Part shown: piece by piece, positions 32,654-44,118 of the stretch | Numbering within the stretch: position 1 is the first letter of the stretch | How the letters are laid out: each line of letters opens with the position of its first letter | Origin: Leptidea sinapis | Lineage: Eukaryota; Arthropoda; Insecta; Lepidoptera; Pieridae | Assembly: GCF_905404315.1 (NCBI RefSeq) | Contig: NC_066288.1 | Location: 2,666,001-2,730,000 of the forward strand | DNA length: 64,000 nucleotides | Reading direction: 5' to 3' | Translations under genes and position numbers: made by a program | Notes under the pieces: model-generated | Database searches by the model: none | Told to the model about the DNA's origin: nothing | The model's input: the letters and a program-made list of their open reading frames with translations, nothing else

Positions 32654-33756
32654 CCTCAAATATAGCATTTTAAGTGTCTTTTTCTATTGAACAAGTTAAT
32701 TACAATCGTATTTTGCCACTTGTAATATTCCGAATTTTAATCAACTTACCCAAATTAGATCTGCCAACAGAATACCTACATGATAAAAAGACATTTTAAA
32801 GGAAGGCCTTTAAATAAACCACGTTTCAATTTAACCTTAACAAAAATAATTATTTATTAAAGCTTCGCAAAATATTATTTTACCATAATTCGAGATACTA
32901 TTTCAATTTAATTATAATTAAGTCTACAAAAAATTTGTCTAATCTTCTTGAGAAGAGAGGCACTTCATTTCGAAAGTTATTAATATCATGCCGGGCTCAA
33001 ATATAATTTGGCTTATAAATACGAAATAAATTAGGTTTTTATGAAATTATCATATTATCAATGTTACCTACGCAGAACATAATTTCATACGAATAGGAAA
33101 AGCCCACCACTTCGCCCACATAGAATAAGTTTACAATCGTAATTAACCGTCATTTTCTAATAATATCTAAGTATATCGTATATAATAAGCTAAAGTAACT
33201 ATTGACCTGTTTTCGAGCTAAGCTGGTTCAATTAAAGACAGTCAGAAACTTTAAAACGGAACACACAAGGAATATTGATAACAAATGACTAACTAGGTTT
33301 GTCACCAAATTAAAAAACGTGTTAATTCTCAATAAAGATACTATAATATTATGAGCGATAGCTCATTTGATTCGGAATGATGTCTAGAAAGTATGGATAA
33401 GCATATAAAAAATTTAAATTGTTATTATCAAATTAAGATGAAAAAAGGTAGCATTTAGAAAATTTACTCACTATTCCTACTACACTTGTTTAAAATGTAT
33501 TATGTCCATTATTTGAAGCCTGAAAACGAGATATACCGTTTTTTTTCACTTAAACTCTTTACCACATCCCGATCTCAGATCGCCGATAATTTAATTTTCC
33601 TTTCATTTTTGTTATAGTCTCCTCCTTTTCCAATAGGTTTCATCGTTTCATCAGGTACTTTTTTTTTTTTTTTTCACTTTTTATAATTTTCGAAGGCTTC
33701 ACTGTTCTAGTAGTATCGGAGACAAAGGCAAGTACTTCATATAACAATAAAAAAAC
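32654..33756. other. AT-rich intergenic sequence
   Basis: No supported gene or repeat. A T-run of about 17 bp lies near 33660-33676. Confidence 0.4.
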
Positions 33757-34020
33757 CAGCGGGAGGCTCCTTTGCCCAGGATGCTGGCTAGATTATGGGT
33801 AGCACAACGTTGACTATAACTGCCGTGAAGCAGTAATGTGTAAGTATTACTGTTTCAGTCTGAAGGGCGCCGTAGCTAGTGTAATACTGGGCAAATGAGA
33901 CTTAACATCTTATGACTGATTATTATCTCAAGGTGACGAGCGCATCTCAGAATTTTTTGGTCTCTCAAGAATCATTAGTACTGCATTGTAATGGGCAGGG
34001 CGTATCAATTACCATCAGCT
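33757..34020 (+). repeat. S1 SINE-like element, tail missing
   Basis: Starts GGGAGGCTCCTTTGCCCAGG and runs to ACCATCAGCT. It then stops without the CGTCC-CTTATTTTCATAAAA tail. The stem-loop left arm is deleted. Confidence 0.8.
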
Positions 34021-34772
34021 AGCAATATGTGGCCCAATCTAAGTAAATTTTAATGAGTCGGTTATAGTACTTTTCCAACGCGTTGTTTGCACTCTTTTCC
34101 AGTGAGGGGGCGAGGAGTTTTCATCTGGGTAACTGCCGCACTATTCAGTCTCGAAATTTGCATATCCATTATTAAAGGTACCATTGTATTTAATTAAATA
34201 CTAATATGATTAATGGAATGATAAATATATCTATTAGTGATTCTATATTACAGCTAAGTTAGTACAAAGCGTATAAATATAGCATTTCGTTTCAAAATAA
34301 TTAGAAAGGCTCTAAGTGTTAAAACAAATTTCACTAAATATTTCCATTATTTTATAAAAGTCAGAGTTTTGGCACAAAAACGCTAACAGAGTGTTGAACG
34401 ATGCCAAAAGTGCACAATTAAAATGAGTTCTTGAATTGGAGAAACTGTCAATGTCCTATTTAATGGAGCCAACTTGTAATTAACAGACGCAAAGATAAAA
34501 CTGGAGACAACACTAATGAGTTGAAAACTTTTCCAACTAAATGCACATTAATTCATTGTCTGAATGAAAATATTTCTTTTCCTACTTTTATGGATGATAT
34601 TTTAACAATCATCCTTTTAATTTTATGAAAATTGTTTCACGCTAATGTTGTAGCATTTCTTACGTTGCTGTTAACTTTGTGAAGCTTAGTTTGAATGTCG
34701 AGTGGTAAATAATATGTGTCTTTTATATCTTTCACGTATTTATAGGTTATTAAATATTTCGTCTTTGATCCC
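34021..34772. other. AT-rich intergenic sequence
   Basis: Nothing supported beyond a mildly GC-richer patch near 34080-34150. Confidence 0.35.
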
Positions 34773-35039
34773 CAGTGAGAGGCTCCTTTGCACAGGAACC
34801 GTGAAGCAGTAATGTGTAAACATTTCGGTCCGAAGGGCTCCGTAGTTAGTGAAATTACTGGGCAAATGAGACTTAATATCTTACGTCTCTAGGTGACGAG
34901 CGCAAGTTATTGTAGTGCCGCTCAGAATTTTTGGGTTTTTCAAGAATCCTGAGCGGCACTGCATTGTAATGGACAGGGCGTATCAATTACCATCAACTGA
35001 ACGTCCTGCTCGTCTCGTCCTTTATTTTGAAAAAAAAAT
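34773..35039 (+). repeat. S1 SINE-like element with internal deletion in the head
   Basis: AGAGGCTCCTTTGCACAGGA is followed directly by ACCGTGAAGCAGTAATG, so the ATGCCGGCTAGATTATGG segment is gone. The stem-loop (34914-34962) and tail (CTCGTCCTTTATTTTGAAAA) are well preserved. Confidence 0.8.
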
Positions 35040-35573
35040 CCACGCGGTTAATATGCATTGATTTTCGATATGATAATTTAAAATCACGACACAATTTCAA
35101 ATCTCTTTTTAGGATTCCTTACTTCTAAAATACGTAACCCTTATAGAATCATTTCATTGTCCATCCGTGTGTCTGTCTAGAATCATCTCGGGACCGCGTG
35201 GAGGTATTGAGGAGTTGAAAATAAAACGATATACTCTTGCTTACAGTCTCTTGAAGCTGTGGAAAAATCAAACTTCAAAGTTAACGTAAAAAAAGATGTG
35301 ACCCTTTATACCGCAAAGGGATTCAAAATAGAACTATAAAATTTGGTAAGTTATACCGTTTTATACTACAAGTGTAGGGAAAAGTCTGAAAACCATACAT
35401 TTGTAATTAAATCATAAAAAACAGAATGTTTATGCGAGGAAGGACGCCGACGGTACAAATTTTGAATTAAGTTAATCGTGTCATATGGAAATCGTATGAT
35501 AGGGCTTCATTGGCACGAGCATGAAGAGATTTTAATTACTTTTATTATTTATGTTTTCGATCTATGACGAAGA

Positions 35574-35910
35574 ATGAAAATTTTAATAAGTTATGTATGT
35601 ACTGGAAAGTATGAAAGTGATATTGAAAGAAGAGTGAATGCAGGAAACATTGTGAATAGCGCTTTGCACTCCTTTATGAACAGGCAGAAGGTGTCTAATA
35701 ACGCTCGTTTGGCTGTGCATGAGGGGGTGTTGGTTCCGACACTCATGTACGGAAGTGAAAGTTGGGTATGGCAGAAGAAACATGAAAGCGGAATAAATGC
35801 AGTTGAGATGTATGATAGGAGTTTAACTGAGTGACAGGATAAGAAATAGTGAGATAAGGAAACGTTGTGGTCTGAAAGAAGATGTTGTGACAAAAATAGA
35901 GAAAGGTAGC
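35574..35910 (+). mobile_element. RTE-like LINE fragment (thumb/C-terminal region)
   Basis: The frame to 35834 reads GKYESDIERRVNAGNIVNSA, HSFMNRQKVSNNARLAVHEG and VPTLMYGSESWVWQKKHESG, the conserved segment just after the polymerase domain of RTE-type LINEs. After a frameshift, SDRIRNSEIRKRCGLKEDVV continues to about 35910. 5' and 3' ends are missing. Confidence 0.75.
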
Positions 35911-35929
35911 TATCTATATTAACCTTTGA

Positions 35930-36250
35930 CAGTGACAGGTGGACAGGGTGAAGATGTCTATAAAAGGCAATATCTCCCTGGCGTCGACACATCCCAGCGG
36001 ATACTGAGTGCCGCTTGCGCCTCTCTCGCCCAAAGAGAAGGTCGCCTTCGATGAAGGCTTAGGAGGCACTTGCCTAAAGCCAACCTCAGGTGGTGTATAG
36101 TGGGTAGGCACTTAGGTTTTACGTGAGTCCCATATAACCAACGCAGACTTAGGCTGCGTTGGTATGCATGAGCATTCACCACCTCCCTCCCGCCGTTGTT
36201 CCAGAGGGAAGCTCTTTCCCTTTGTCTGGACGCAAAATAAAACGCCACAT
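35930..36250. other. GC-rich unassigned block with a perfect hairpin
   Basis: Distinctly richer in GC than its surroundings. It contains ACCAACGCAG-ACTTAGG-CTGCGTTGGT (36137-36163), perfect 10-bp arms with a 7-nt loop. Overlapping open frames on the minus strand (36248-35958, 36111-35914) have no recognised motif. It may be the 5' or 3' UTR of an unrecognised LINE or a SINE-like unit. Confidence 0.35.
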
Positions 36251-36980
36251 TTTCGCTGCAACCGTTGACTAGTTAGGTCGTTACTTTGCTCAATTTATTT
36301 TCGAATGTTAATTTATTCGTAGAAGCTTAACAAATTGATCTATTTGATTTTAAAGATAATTATTTAGATGTTATCTTGTTTGTGAATATTTAGTAGGTGG
36401 TATTAAAATTTGTTAATTGTTAATTTGAAAACCTTTATTTCCTAGATAATATATACATACATTATTCAGTTTTCTTTTTTCTATTGAAATTTCTACTGAA
36501 ATCATCGATATCTTCTGTAGGATTTAATCAAACACAAGTCCTACACACATCTCTAACAGAGAAGTAAAGTTTTGCGAAACTTTTGATGTCCGTACAAACA
36601 GAACAATAATTTCTTATATCCTCGACTTAGAGTGTCTAGCTCTAACTACTTATGAACAAGTGTAGAACATGAAACATATCGTGGCACTCAAAACTTTATA
36701 TAATATCATGCTTTCTGAAGTGAGTATAGAATAAGTTGGAAAATCAATATTTATGCCGGTTTCACCCTTAGCTTTTATTATGTAAAATAGTTTTGCGCTC
36801 GATTTGCACGTAACGATGAAAACGCGAGCGTTATAGTTTAATGAACATTGTGTAAAATATACTTAATTGATCACTTAGTAATAATAGTATTGTGAAATTA
36901 TATTGTGGATAGTTATTCAAACTACTTGAAAAATGGAGGAGGTTAGAAATTTAACCGAATGATTTTTAGGTTGTAAGTAT
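36251..36980. other. AT-rich intergenic sequence
   Basis: No supported feature. Confidence 0.4.
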
Positions 36981-36984
36981 GAAT

Positions 36985-37140
36985 CTCAACAATTTGTTAT
37001 GTTTTTAAAGTGATTACCCTCACTTCTAGGATTAATAATGCTCTTCAAACTGAGCTAACCGTTCGAGTACTCGTACGGAATGCGAGAGGTCGTGGATTCG
37101 AGAAAACAAATTTTATTTGTGTATGTAATCCCAATATACC
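36985..37140. repeat. tRNA-like SINE (S3), rearranged copy
   Basis: Left: inverted tail (AACAATTTGTTATGTTTTTA, CCTCACTTCTAGGATTAATA). Centre: pieces of the tRNA-like core on both strands (minus-strand A-box GAGCTAACCGTTCGAG, plus-strand CGAGAGGTCGTGGATTCGAG). Right: tail ACAAATTTTATTTGTGTATG. Order and strand are scrambled. Confidence 0.6.
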
Positions 37141-37664
37141 TATATGGTAGGTTTCTGTAACTGATTTAGCTGTATCGGCAGGGCGGCAAAAGAGTTAAAA
37201 AATGGGAGAAATTTCATAATATTGTATTGCATTCAATTCTACAATTCGGGACATTTTAAATACATACCTTGTTTTAAGATATGCAGTCAAAAATGGACCT
37301 ATATTAATAAAAATATATTTTAAAGTTTTAACTTTTAAATTAAGCATTAATAACTTGAAGTTGAACGCCGAGAAATTTGTTTAAGTACAGTATAATTATG
37401 TTACCTTCCGAACCCTTTACGAAAAATTGTTCTCACGGAAAAGTATAAGATTTGGTGATAAAACTGAAAGAATTTCTGAAATATCTATCACTCAATATTT
37501 GATTTTTGATGAAAGTCTGAATATGTTAAATTACCAAATAGCGGGGGAAAAAATTTATATCAGTAACTTTTAATATATCTGAATGTTATGTTTGTTACTG
37601 CATCACACGAAAACAGCTGAATGGATTTACATGGAATTTGACACAGTTATGGTATGGTACGGTA

Positions 37665-38850
37665 TAGGGGCTCCTGTTTCCGCAATTAACCCACTAGCAT
37701 GGGTCCATTTTGCGTGCAGTAATGGCCAGTTACTCCAACCAGCCCAACTCCTTCCAGAAGTTCAGAACATTCCTGGGGTGTTCGCAGACTTCCTGGAGCG
37801 ACCTCGTATTGGTTAAGGTTTTTGCCCGTTGGTTGGCCACCCCCGCACATTCCAGGATTACGTGAGCGACCGTTTCGTCTTCGGTCAGACAGCCTCTGCA
37901 CTAAGGACTGTCCGTTACGTTTAGTGATGTGTGACCCGTTAGGGTGCCCACCATTATACGGATGTCATGTCTGTTGAGGCTCATAAGTCTACGTGTCAGT
38001 TTGGGCGACAGTGCAGGTATCGCCTCCTTCGACTGTGTACAGCTTGAGACATTCATCCATCGGGTTTTGTATAGGTCGTTGGTGAGAGAGCGTATCCGTG
38101 AAGCATTAGCGCATTTGGCTGAAGGGCAGTGGCAGAAGTGGCAATGGACCAGTAACTATATTTGCCTGCGATGCCCGCCTTGCAAGCTCATCCGCTGCAT
38201 CATTTCCCAACGAACCGCTATGTCCCTTGATCCATTGCAGAGTTACCCGGTTATAAGAGGCAACTTGCTCCAGGGTTTGGTGACATTCGTGTATTAGTGC
38301 TGAGTTGTATGTGGTACCCTTCAGCGCTGTTAGAACCACCATACTGTCAGAAAGAAATCTGTTAATGTGGCCATGTACCTTCCTTCTTAATATAGCGATG
38401 GCGGCTTCCTTGATGGCTACGCACTCACATTGGAAGATGGAGCTGTGTGTGCCCAAGGGTATGGAAGTGTGTATGTTTAGTTCCTGTGAGAATATGCCGG
38501 CACTAGTTCCAGTAGCCATTTTTGAGCCGTCTGTGTAAATTCTTAATTCGTTTACACCTGACTGGTCAGCATCTTTCTCATATTGCTGTATGTGATAGTT
38601 CTTATGAAAGGCATGTGTTTTAGGTATCTTGTCGCATGGTGCCTCACAGAGTGGATAGTCCTTTGTTACCCTATTCCAGAGCTTATCTGTCTTCATTCTT
38701 CCATACACCCAACAGCTTTAGACGTAGAGTCGCCATTGTCGCTTCTTGTGGAAAGTGTATGTCGAGTGGTGTTAGCCCTAGAATAGTTTCAAGGGCAGAA
38801 GTAGGCGTGGTGCGCATGCATCTTGTTATGGCTGTGACACAGGTTTTATT
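37665..38850 (-). mobile_element. 5'-truncated LINE with near-intact RNase H and C-terminal knuckle
   Basis: On the minus strand: thumb region (ITRCMRTTPTSALETILGLT, about 38840-38700); then an RNase H frame 38708-38106 with the complete tetrad (D in YTDGSKM, E in FQCECVAIKEA, D in LSDSMVVL, D in GNDAADELAR); then HDIRIMVGTLTGHTSLNV and a Cys-rich CRGCLTEDETVAHVILEC; stop at about 37730. One frameshift (near 38700) and one stop (near 37900) are visible. Different from the element at 5752-7287 at the residue level, so a separate LINE family of the RNase H-bearing groups. Confidence 0.8.
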
Positions 38851-39764
38851 TTATTAATGTAACATCAACGTGGTAGGTATTGCAGGTTGCCCCTATATAT
38901 TTGTTTTTTTATTACTAGCTGCTCTACATAAGTTTCGTCCAACTGAAATGAAAGGAAACGTCATCGGAACGTTATCAAATCATCATATAATGACACAAGT
39001 CCTACTTTCATATATTTATAACTGGAAAAACTATCCAAGTTTAACCCAAATTTATCAAAATTTCGTTAAACTGTTCTCTGCTGAGTAAGTAATCTCCTAA
39101 TAACTCCAACACTCACAGACGTATCAATATTTGTATTTAGCTAATATTGCAACCAGAATCAAACCCGTAAACCGTTGTTCGAAAAGCAATTACGTTTAAA
39201 ATGAACTCAATTTTATAGGGTAACCTTTTAATGGAACTTCGTAATAAATGTGTATTGTAAGAGAAGAAAATAGAGCATATTTTTCAATACACAACGACAG
39301 AAATAATTCTTCCTGGACAGACCGAGGAAACCTTAAGAACATCCATTATATCGTTATAAAGTCGTCTTAAACCTCCCATTGTCAAACCTAAACATTTTAT
39401 TGTATTGTGTCTCACAGATGAAAGAAAGCGCGAACTGACGAATAAGGGAAAAGTAAATTCGTTCAACGTTTCTCATTGTGGGCTTTCATATTATTATGAA
39501 TAAGTATAATGAGCAAGCATGGCATGCAATTACATAACATTAAACATTTTAATTGATACCTATTTAATTATGTATCCATTCACTTTTACTCTTACAACTT
39601 TTATTGTTTTTTGCTCTGCGCAGAATATTGTTTGTAAAAATGATATCACACGTTTCAAAAACGCATTTTTTTGTTTCTGTGTATTGCACACACGTTTTGT
39701 TTTGCTAATATTTAAGTCTTCTGGCGGCATCGCTAACTTACCAACAGCCATAAGTCAAAGATAT
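38851..39764. other. AT-rich intergenic sequence
   Basis: No supported gene. Short frames on both strands lack motifs. Confidence 0.35.
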
Positions 39765-39766
39765 AC

Positions 39767-39819
<53 letters not shown>
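39765..39819. repeat. (TA)n microsatellite
   Basis: An almost uninterrupted TA tract of about 50 bp directly adjoining the 3' end of an H2 repeat. Confidence 0.95.
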
Positions 39820-39823
<4 letters not shown>

Positions 39824-40031
39824 GCGAACCAGATAGACGTTGTCCTGTAAACACATCTTAAGTTTGAAAAATCAGTCCAGCCGTTAGGAGGAGTTGACTA
39901 ACATGGGGAGGAGTTTTATATATGGACTGAATTGAGAATCTAAACAATAAACCATTCTCAAATTCACTGGAACACAAAAAAATATCATTCAAATCGGTCC
40001 AGCCGTTTAGGAGGAGTTCACTGTCAAACTT
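39820..40031 (-). repeat. Helitron-like H2 copy
   Basis: The minus-strand reading contains GAACTCCTCCTAAACGGCTG, GACCGATTTGAATGATATT, and ends CGTCTATCTGGTTCGCTAA at the microsatellite. No coding capacity. Confidence 0.5.
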
Positions 40032-40489
40032 AAGCTTCATAGTTTTAAGTAATCTTCTTTCAATAAACTTAGACACCAGGTTCGAAACTCGCTATAACCC
40101 CCCGTTTACTTGGCCCCTGGCCCCGTACCGATAGAACAAGCAGCATTTAAGCAACCATCTTCAAAAGAGGATTTAAGTCCATTATATTTGATTATAGTAG
40201 ATTCACTAAATAATTTTTCAACTATTTAAAAGGACTTATTTTAAACCTATTCGAATAAAGATTTTTTGGGTTAGAGTTTGAAAAAAAAAGCTCTCAAAAA
40301 TATTAGTTATTCGAACTTTGAATTAATGACTGTAATTTGGAATAAATTTCTATTTTGGAATTATTTATAAACTTTGGAATAGTCAAACATAAATAATAGA
40401 AATAGATAATTAAAGCAACAAGCGACCTTTCTTAATAAAAGTAATTTTAAATATTCAAAGTTGTATTTTTTTAGTACTTAAGGTAGTTT

Positions 40490-41605
40490 ATTATATAACA
40501 ACCAGCTAGAGAAAAAACATAAGGTAGTATTGTTTGCGGACGACACTTCACTGATTTTCAAAGTGAAAAGAAACCAAGATATGTATGACGAAGTGAACGA
40601 TATTTTATCTGACATCGTGTACTGGTTTAGCGCTAATAACCTATTGTTAAATAGCAAGAAAACTAAATTCATTAAATTTACCGTACCAAATGTCAAAAAT
40701 GTAAATGAAAATGTTTTGTTAAATGGAGAGGTGATAGAACCGGTGGAATCTGCTATATTTCTTGGCATAACTCTAGATTCCAAATTACAATGGGGCCCCC
40801 ATATTGAAGGATTGGCGACAGACTTAGTTCCGCAGCATACGCGGTTAAAAAATTAGACAATTAACTGACATAGATACGGCGCGACTAGTATACTTTAGTT
40901 ATTTCCATAGTATTATGTCCTATGGTATATTGCTATGGGGCAACGCTGCCGATATTAATACAATATTTGTGCTGCAGAAGAGGGCTATTCGCACTATTTA
41001 TAACCTAGGTCCTAGGGAATCATTGAGAGCAAAATTCAAAGAAATTAACATCTTGACTGTTGCTTCTCAATATATTCTTGATAATGTAATGTATGTTCAT
41101 AGGCACATAAGTGAATTTGCCAGAAACTGTCATAACCATAATGTTAACACCAGGAACAGACAAAAACTGATGATGCCTACTACTCGGCTAAGTCGAGTTA
41201 GTAAGTCTTTTGTGGGGCGATGTATATGCTTTTACAACAAGATCCCAGAAAATGTTCAAAACAAAGGTGTTACGTTATTCAAAAGAATTGTTAAAAAACG
41301 TTTGTGTGGTAAATGTTACTATAACATAAATGACTTTCTTAATGATATACAATCAAACAAAGGTTACTATAATATAAATGACCACAGATTGGGAATGGAG
41401 GAATAATAAGTTTAATTGTACAATGTTACTTTGTAAATGTTACTTTAATTGTAAAACATATTTTTGATGAAAAAAAAAAGCCCGCTGAGTTTGTTGCGCC
41501 CATTCTTCTCAGGCCTGAGGCATTCACTTTGGAATGGGTGGTAGTTTTTTTGACTTTCAATAAGTGATTTCACATCCTATTTTGAATAAAAATATTTGAA
41601 TTTGA
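40490..41605 (+). mobile_element. Jockey-like LINE (family JA), RT C-terminal half and 3' UTR
   Basis: Begins inside the reverse transcriptase with the catalytic FADDTSLIF box (40530 onward), then WFSANNLLLNSKKTKFIKF, FLGITLDSKLQWGPHI. After a frameshift near 40850-40915 it continues MSYGILLWGNAADINTIFVL, KRAIRTIYNLGPRESLRAKF and FVGRCICFYNKIPENVQNKG to the stop at 41406. The 3' UTR has AGCCCGCTGAGTTTGTTGCG and ends AATATTTGAATTTGAC. Longest member of the JA family here and the reference for its fragments. Dead by truncation and frameshift. Confidence 0.85.
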
Positions 41606-42036
41606 CTCAGCAAACGTTGTATTGCCATATAAAGTAATAAAAAATTAAAAAAATTAAAATTTTTAGGGTATAAAAATAGATGACGACCGATTCTAAGACC
41701 TACCAAATATATCCATTGCCATATTGCAACTCTATTGCGTGTCTGTGGATGGATTAGAATTATATTAAAATCGCGATACAAAAGTAAGTGTTCATCATAG
41801 ATGGGTGAAAATTTGAAGTTGTATGCATTTTTTAATGCTGAATCATAATAAAAAAAATAAAAAAAAATAAAAGCTTTTGGGGTGACCACCCTTAACATTT
41901 AGGGGGATGAAAAATAGATGTTGTCCGATTCTCCACCCTAGCCGATATGCACGCTAAGATTCACGAAAATCGGTCGAGCCGTTTCGGAAGTGTTCAATTA
42001 CGTACACCGTGACACGAGAATTATAATATATATTAG
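41604..42036 (-). repeat. Helitron-like H1 copy abutting a Jockey tail
   Basis: H1 sequence from near its CTGACTCAGCAAACG 3' end to the GTGACACGAGAATTATAATA head. The AGCTAG terminus is lost where the Jockey tail joins at about 41604, so the LINE probably inserted at that end. Confidence 0.55.
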
Positions 42037-42894
42037 ATAAAAAATACTCTGATATTTTAAAATCTTAAGTCCCGAAAATAATACAACACCTTTAAGCAAT
42101 GTGTTTTTAAAATAAAATTTAAAGCTCGGCTTTATTTCATTCAGTGCCCACTTTAAGCCCGACCCCGGCATTATAAAATCCATTTATAGTTTTGTACGCA
42201 AAAAGGCCGCATCCGCTATTTAGTGAGATTTCTCTTTATTTGACCACCAACTTCAAGCTTCAAATCCGACGCTATTGAACCCGTTTAGGGATCGGTTCTA
42301 ATAAAAAACTAAATTGAGCGGAAATGAAATAACGATAACCGGTTTCTCTGGTGTCTCGGATGTTAAAATACGGCTTTCGGTTTTTGTAAAATGTACAATT
42401 TGAATACAAAAGGCATTTTATTAAAGTATTGGATAAATATTATTAATTTTAATCATAATATTATTATCAAAACACTGAATTTAAATAAAATTTAAACTTA
42501 TTAGGCAGCGGAACAGAATTAAAAAAACCTGTGATCGTTTCTTGAAATCATCTAAAGCTATTGGTAATGTTTTAACATAGTTAAAATACATAAATAAATA
42601 TATTTACAAACATTTTTTATTTGAAACACAAGAATGTTGCGAACCTGTAAGGTTGTTCCCATGTTACAAAGAGGGAATGTCCATTCATCTAAAGCAGTGG
42701 TAATATTTTGAACATGTGGCATAAGGTTTTTTATTCTGCTCAAGTCAAATTACATAATGTGCTACTAGATATCTGGCAAAGACCTCTCATCAATGATCGT
42801 ATATTGCTCATTGAGGTTACAATATTGTGCAATATTTTAAAATATTTCAACATTTAAGAATTGATACAAAAATTAAATCGAACTCAACTGTTTA
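42037..42894. other. AT-rich intergenic sequence
   Basis: No supported feature. Confidence 0.4.
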
Positions 42895-43204
42895 CCAGGA
42901 GGCTCCTTTGCAAAGCATGCCGACTAGTTTATGGGTACAACAACGCCGCCTATTTCTGCTGTGAAGCAGTAATGTGTAAACTTTACTGTGTTTCGGTCTG
43001 AAGGGCACCGTAGCTAGTGCAATTACTGGGCAAATGAGACTTAACATCTTATGTCTCAAGGTGACAAGCGCAATTGTAGTGCCGCTCAGAATTTGTAAGT
43101 TTTTCAAGAATCCTGAGCGGCACTGCATTGTAATGGGCAGGGCGTATTAATTACCATCAGCAGAACGGCCTTCTAGTCTCGTGCCTTATTTTCATTAAAA
43201 AAAA
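42895..43204 (+). repeat. S1 SINE-like element, full length
   Basis: Runs from CCAGGAGGCTCCTTTGCAAA to TTATTTTCATTAAAAAAAAC. Stem-loop arms GTGCCGCTCAG and CTGAGCGGCAC are intact (43079-43123). Confidence 0.85.
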
Positions 43205-43624
43205 CTCTCTTATAGTAAAACACTTTTTAATGCATTATTTTAGGGGTATAAAAGTGACATCAACTTTAATTTTTCTCAGACATATGCCGTACTTTCAAAT
43301 ATCACCTAAAAAAGTTGAAGTTGTAAAATAAATTCCCATCATGCTCGAGGACTTCCTGTTTGAATAAATCGTTTTAACACTACACTAACTAAAACATTAA
43401 AAACATTGACAACCCGTTTATGTTGCCTGCATTCTAGATACAGCGGACGTCTTATCTACGTCTCTACGACTATATTTCCGGTGTCAATGTCTTTTTAGAT
43501 ACGCCTCCCCGACCACGTAATAGCTATTCCCAACATTAACATTTCATTATATTACGATCTTAAGTATTATTTATAATGAGGTTTTATAAATGATTAAATA
43601 CCAGTTATGTTTTCAAATCGCCTG

Positions 43625-43662
43625 TTTATTCTTTTCCAAATTTTATATCTAAAATGTTTATT
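43625..43662 (-). promoter_or_regulatory. Candidate poly(A) signals for the Kekkon-like gene
   Basis: AATAAA hexamers on the minus strand at 43657-43662 and 43625-43630 are the first canonical signals I find downstream of the stop codon at 44119. They imply a 3' UTR of roughly 460-500 nt. The intervening sequence is AT-rich and carries no recognised repeat. Confidence 0.35.
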
Positions 43663-44118
43663 TTTCTCAACACAAAATATTGTTATACATTAACTTACAC
43701 CAATTAACATTCATCGTGACTTACATTATATCTATTATCTTTAGTTAATATTTTTGTAACATTTAGGGAAACATCTTTGGATACTTCATTATTGTGAAGT
43801 TCTTACCACAACATTAATTATGCTTTTAATATAACATCTAGTTCAACATTCAGTTTATCATAATAATACTCAATAAGTATATAGTTACAGTAATAATTTG
43901 GCGATTATTATATTAACATATCGTTCGTATCGCGTATCACGAAATAATTTACACTTACGTTTCTCAACTAGTCAGTCGTGGACCCGGCCCACCGGATCCA
44001 ATTTAGCATTCGTCTAATTAACTAAATAAATAATATAATACAAAATCTATGTAACCAAGAACAATTACGTACATATTTACACTTCTTACAAAATATATTA
44101 TATAGTTCACTTTTACTT

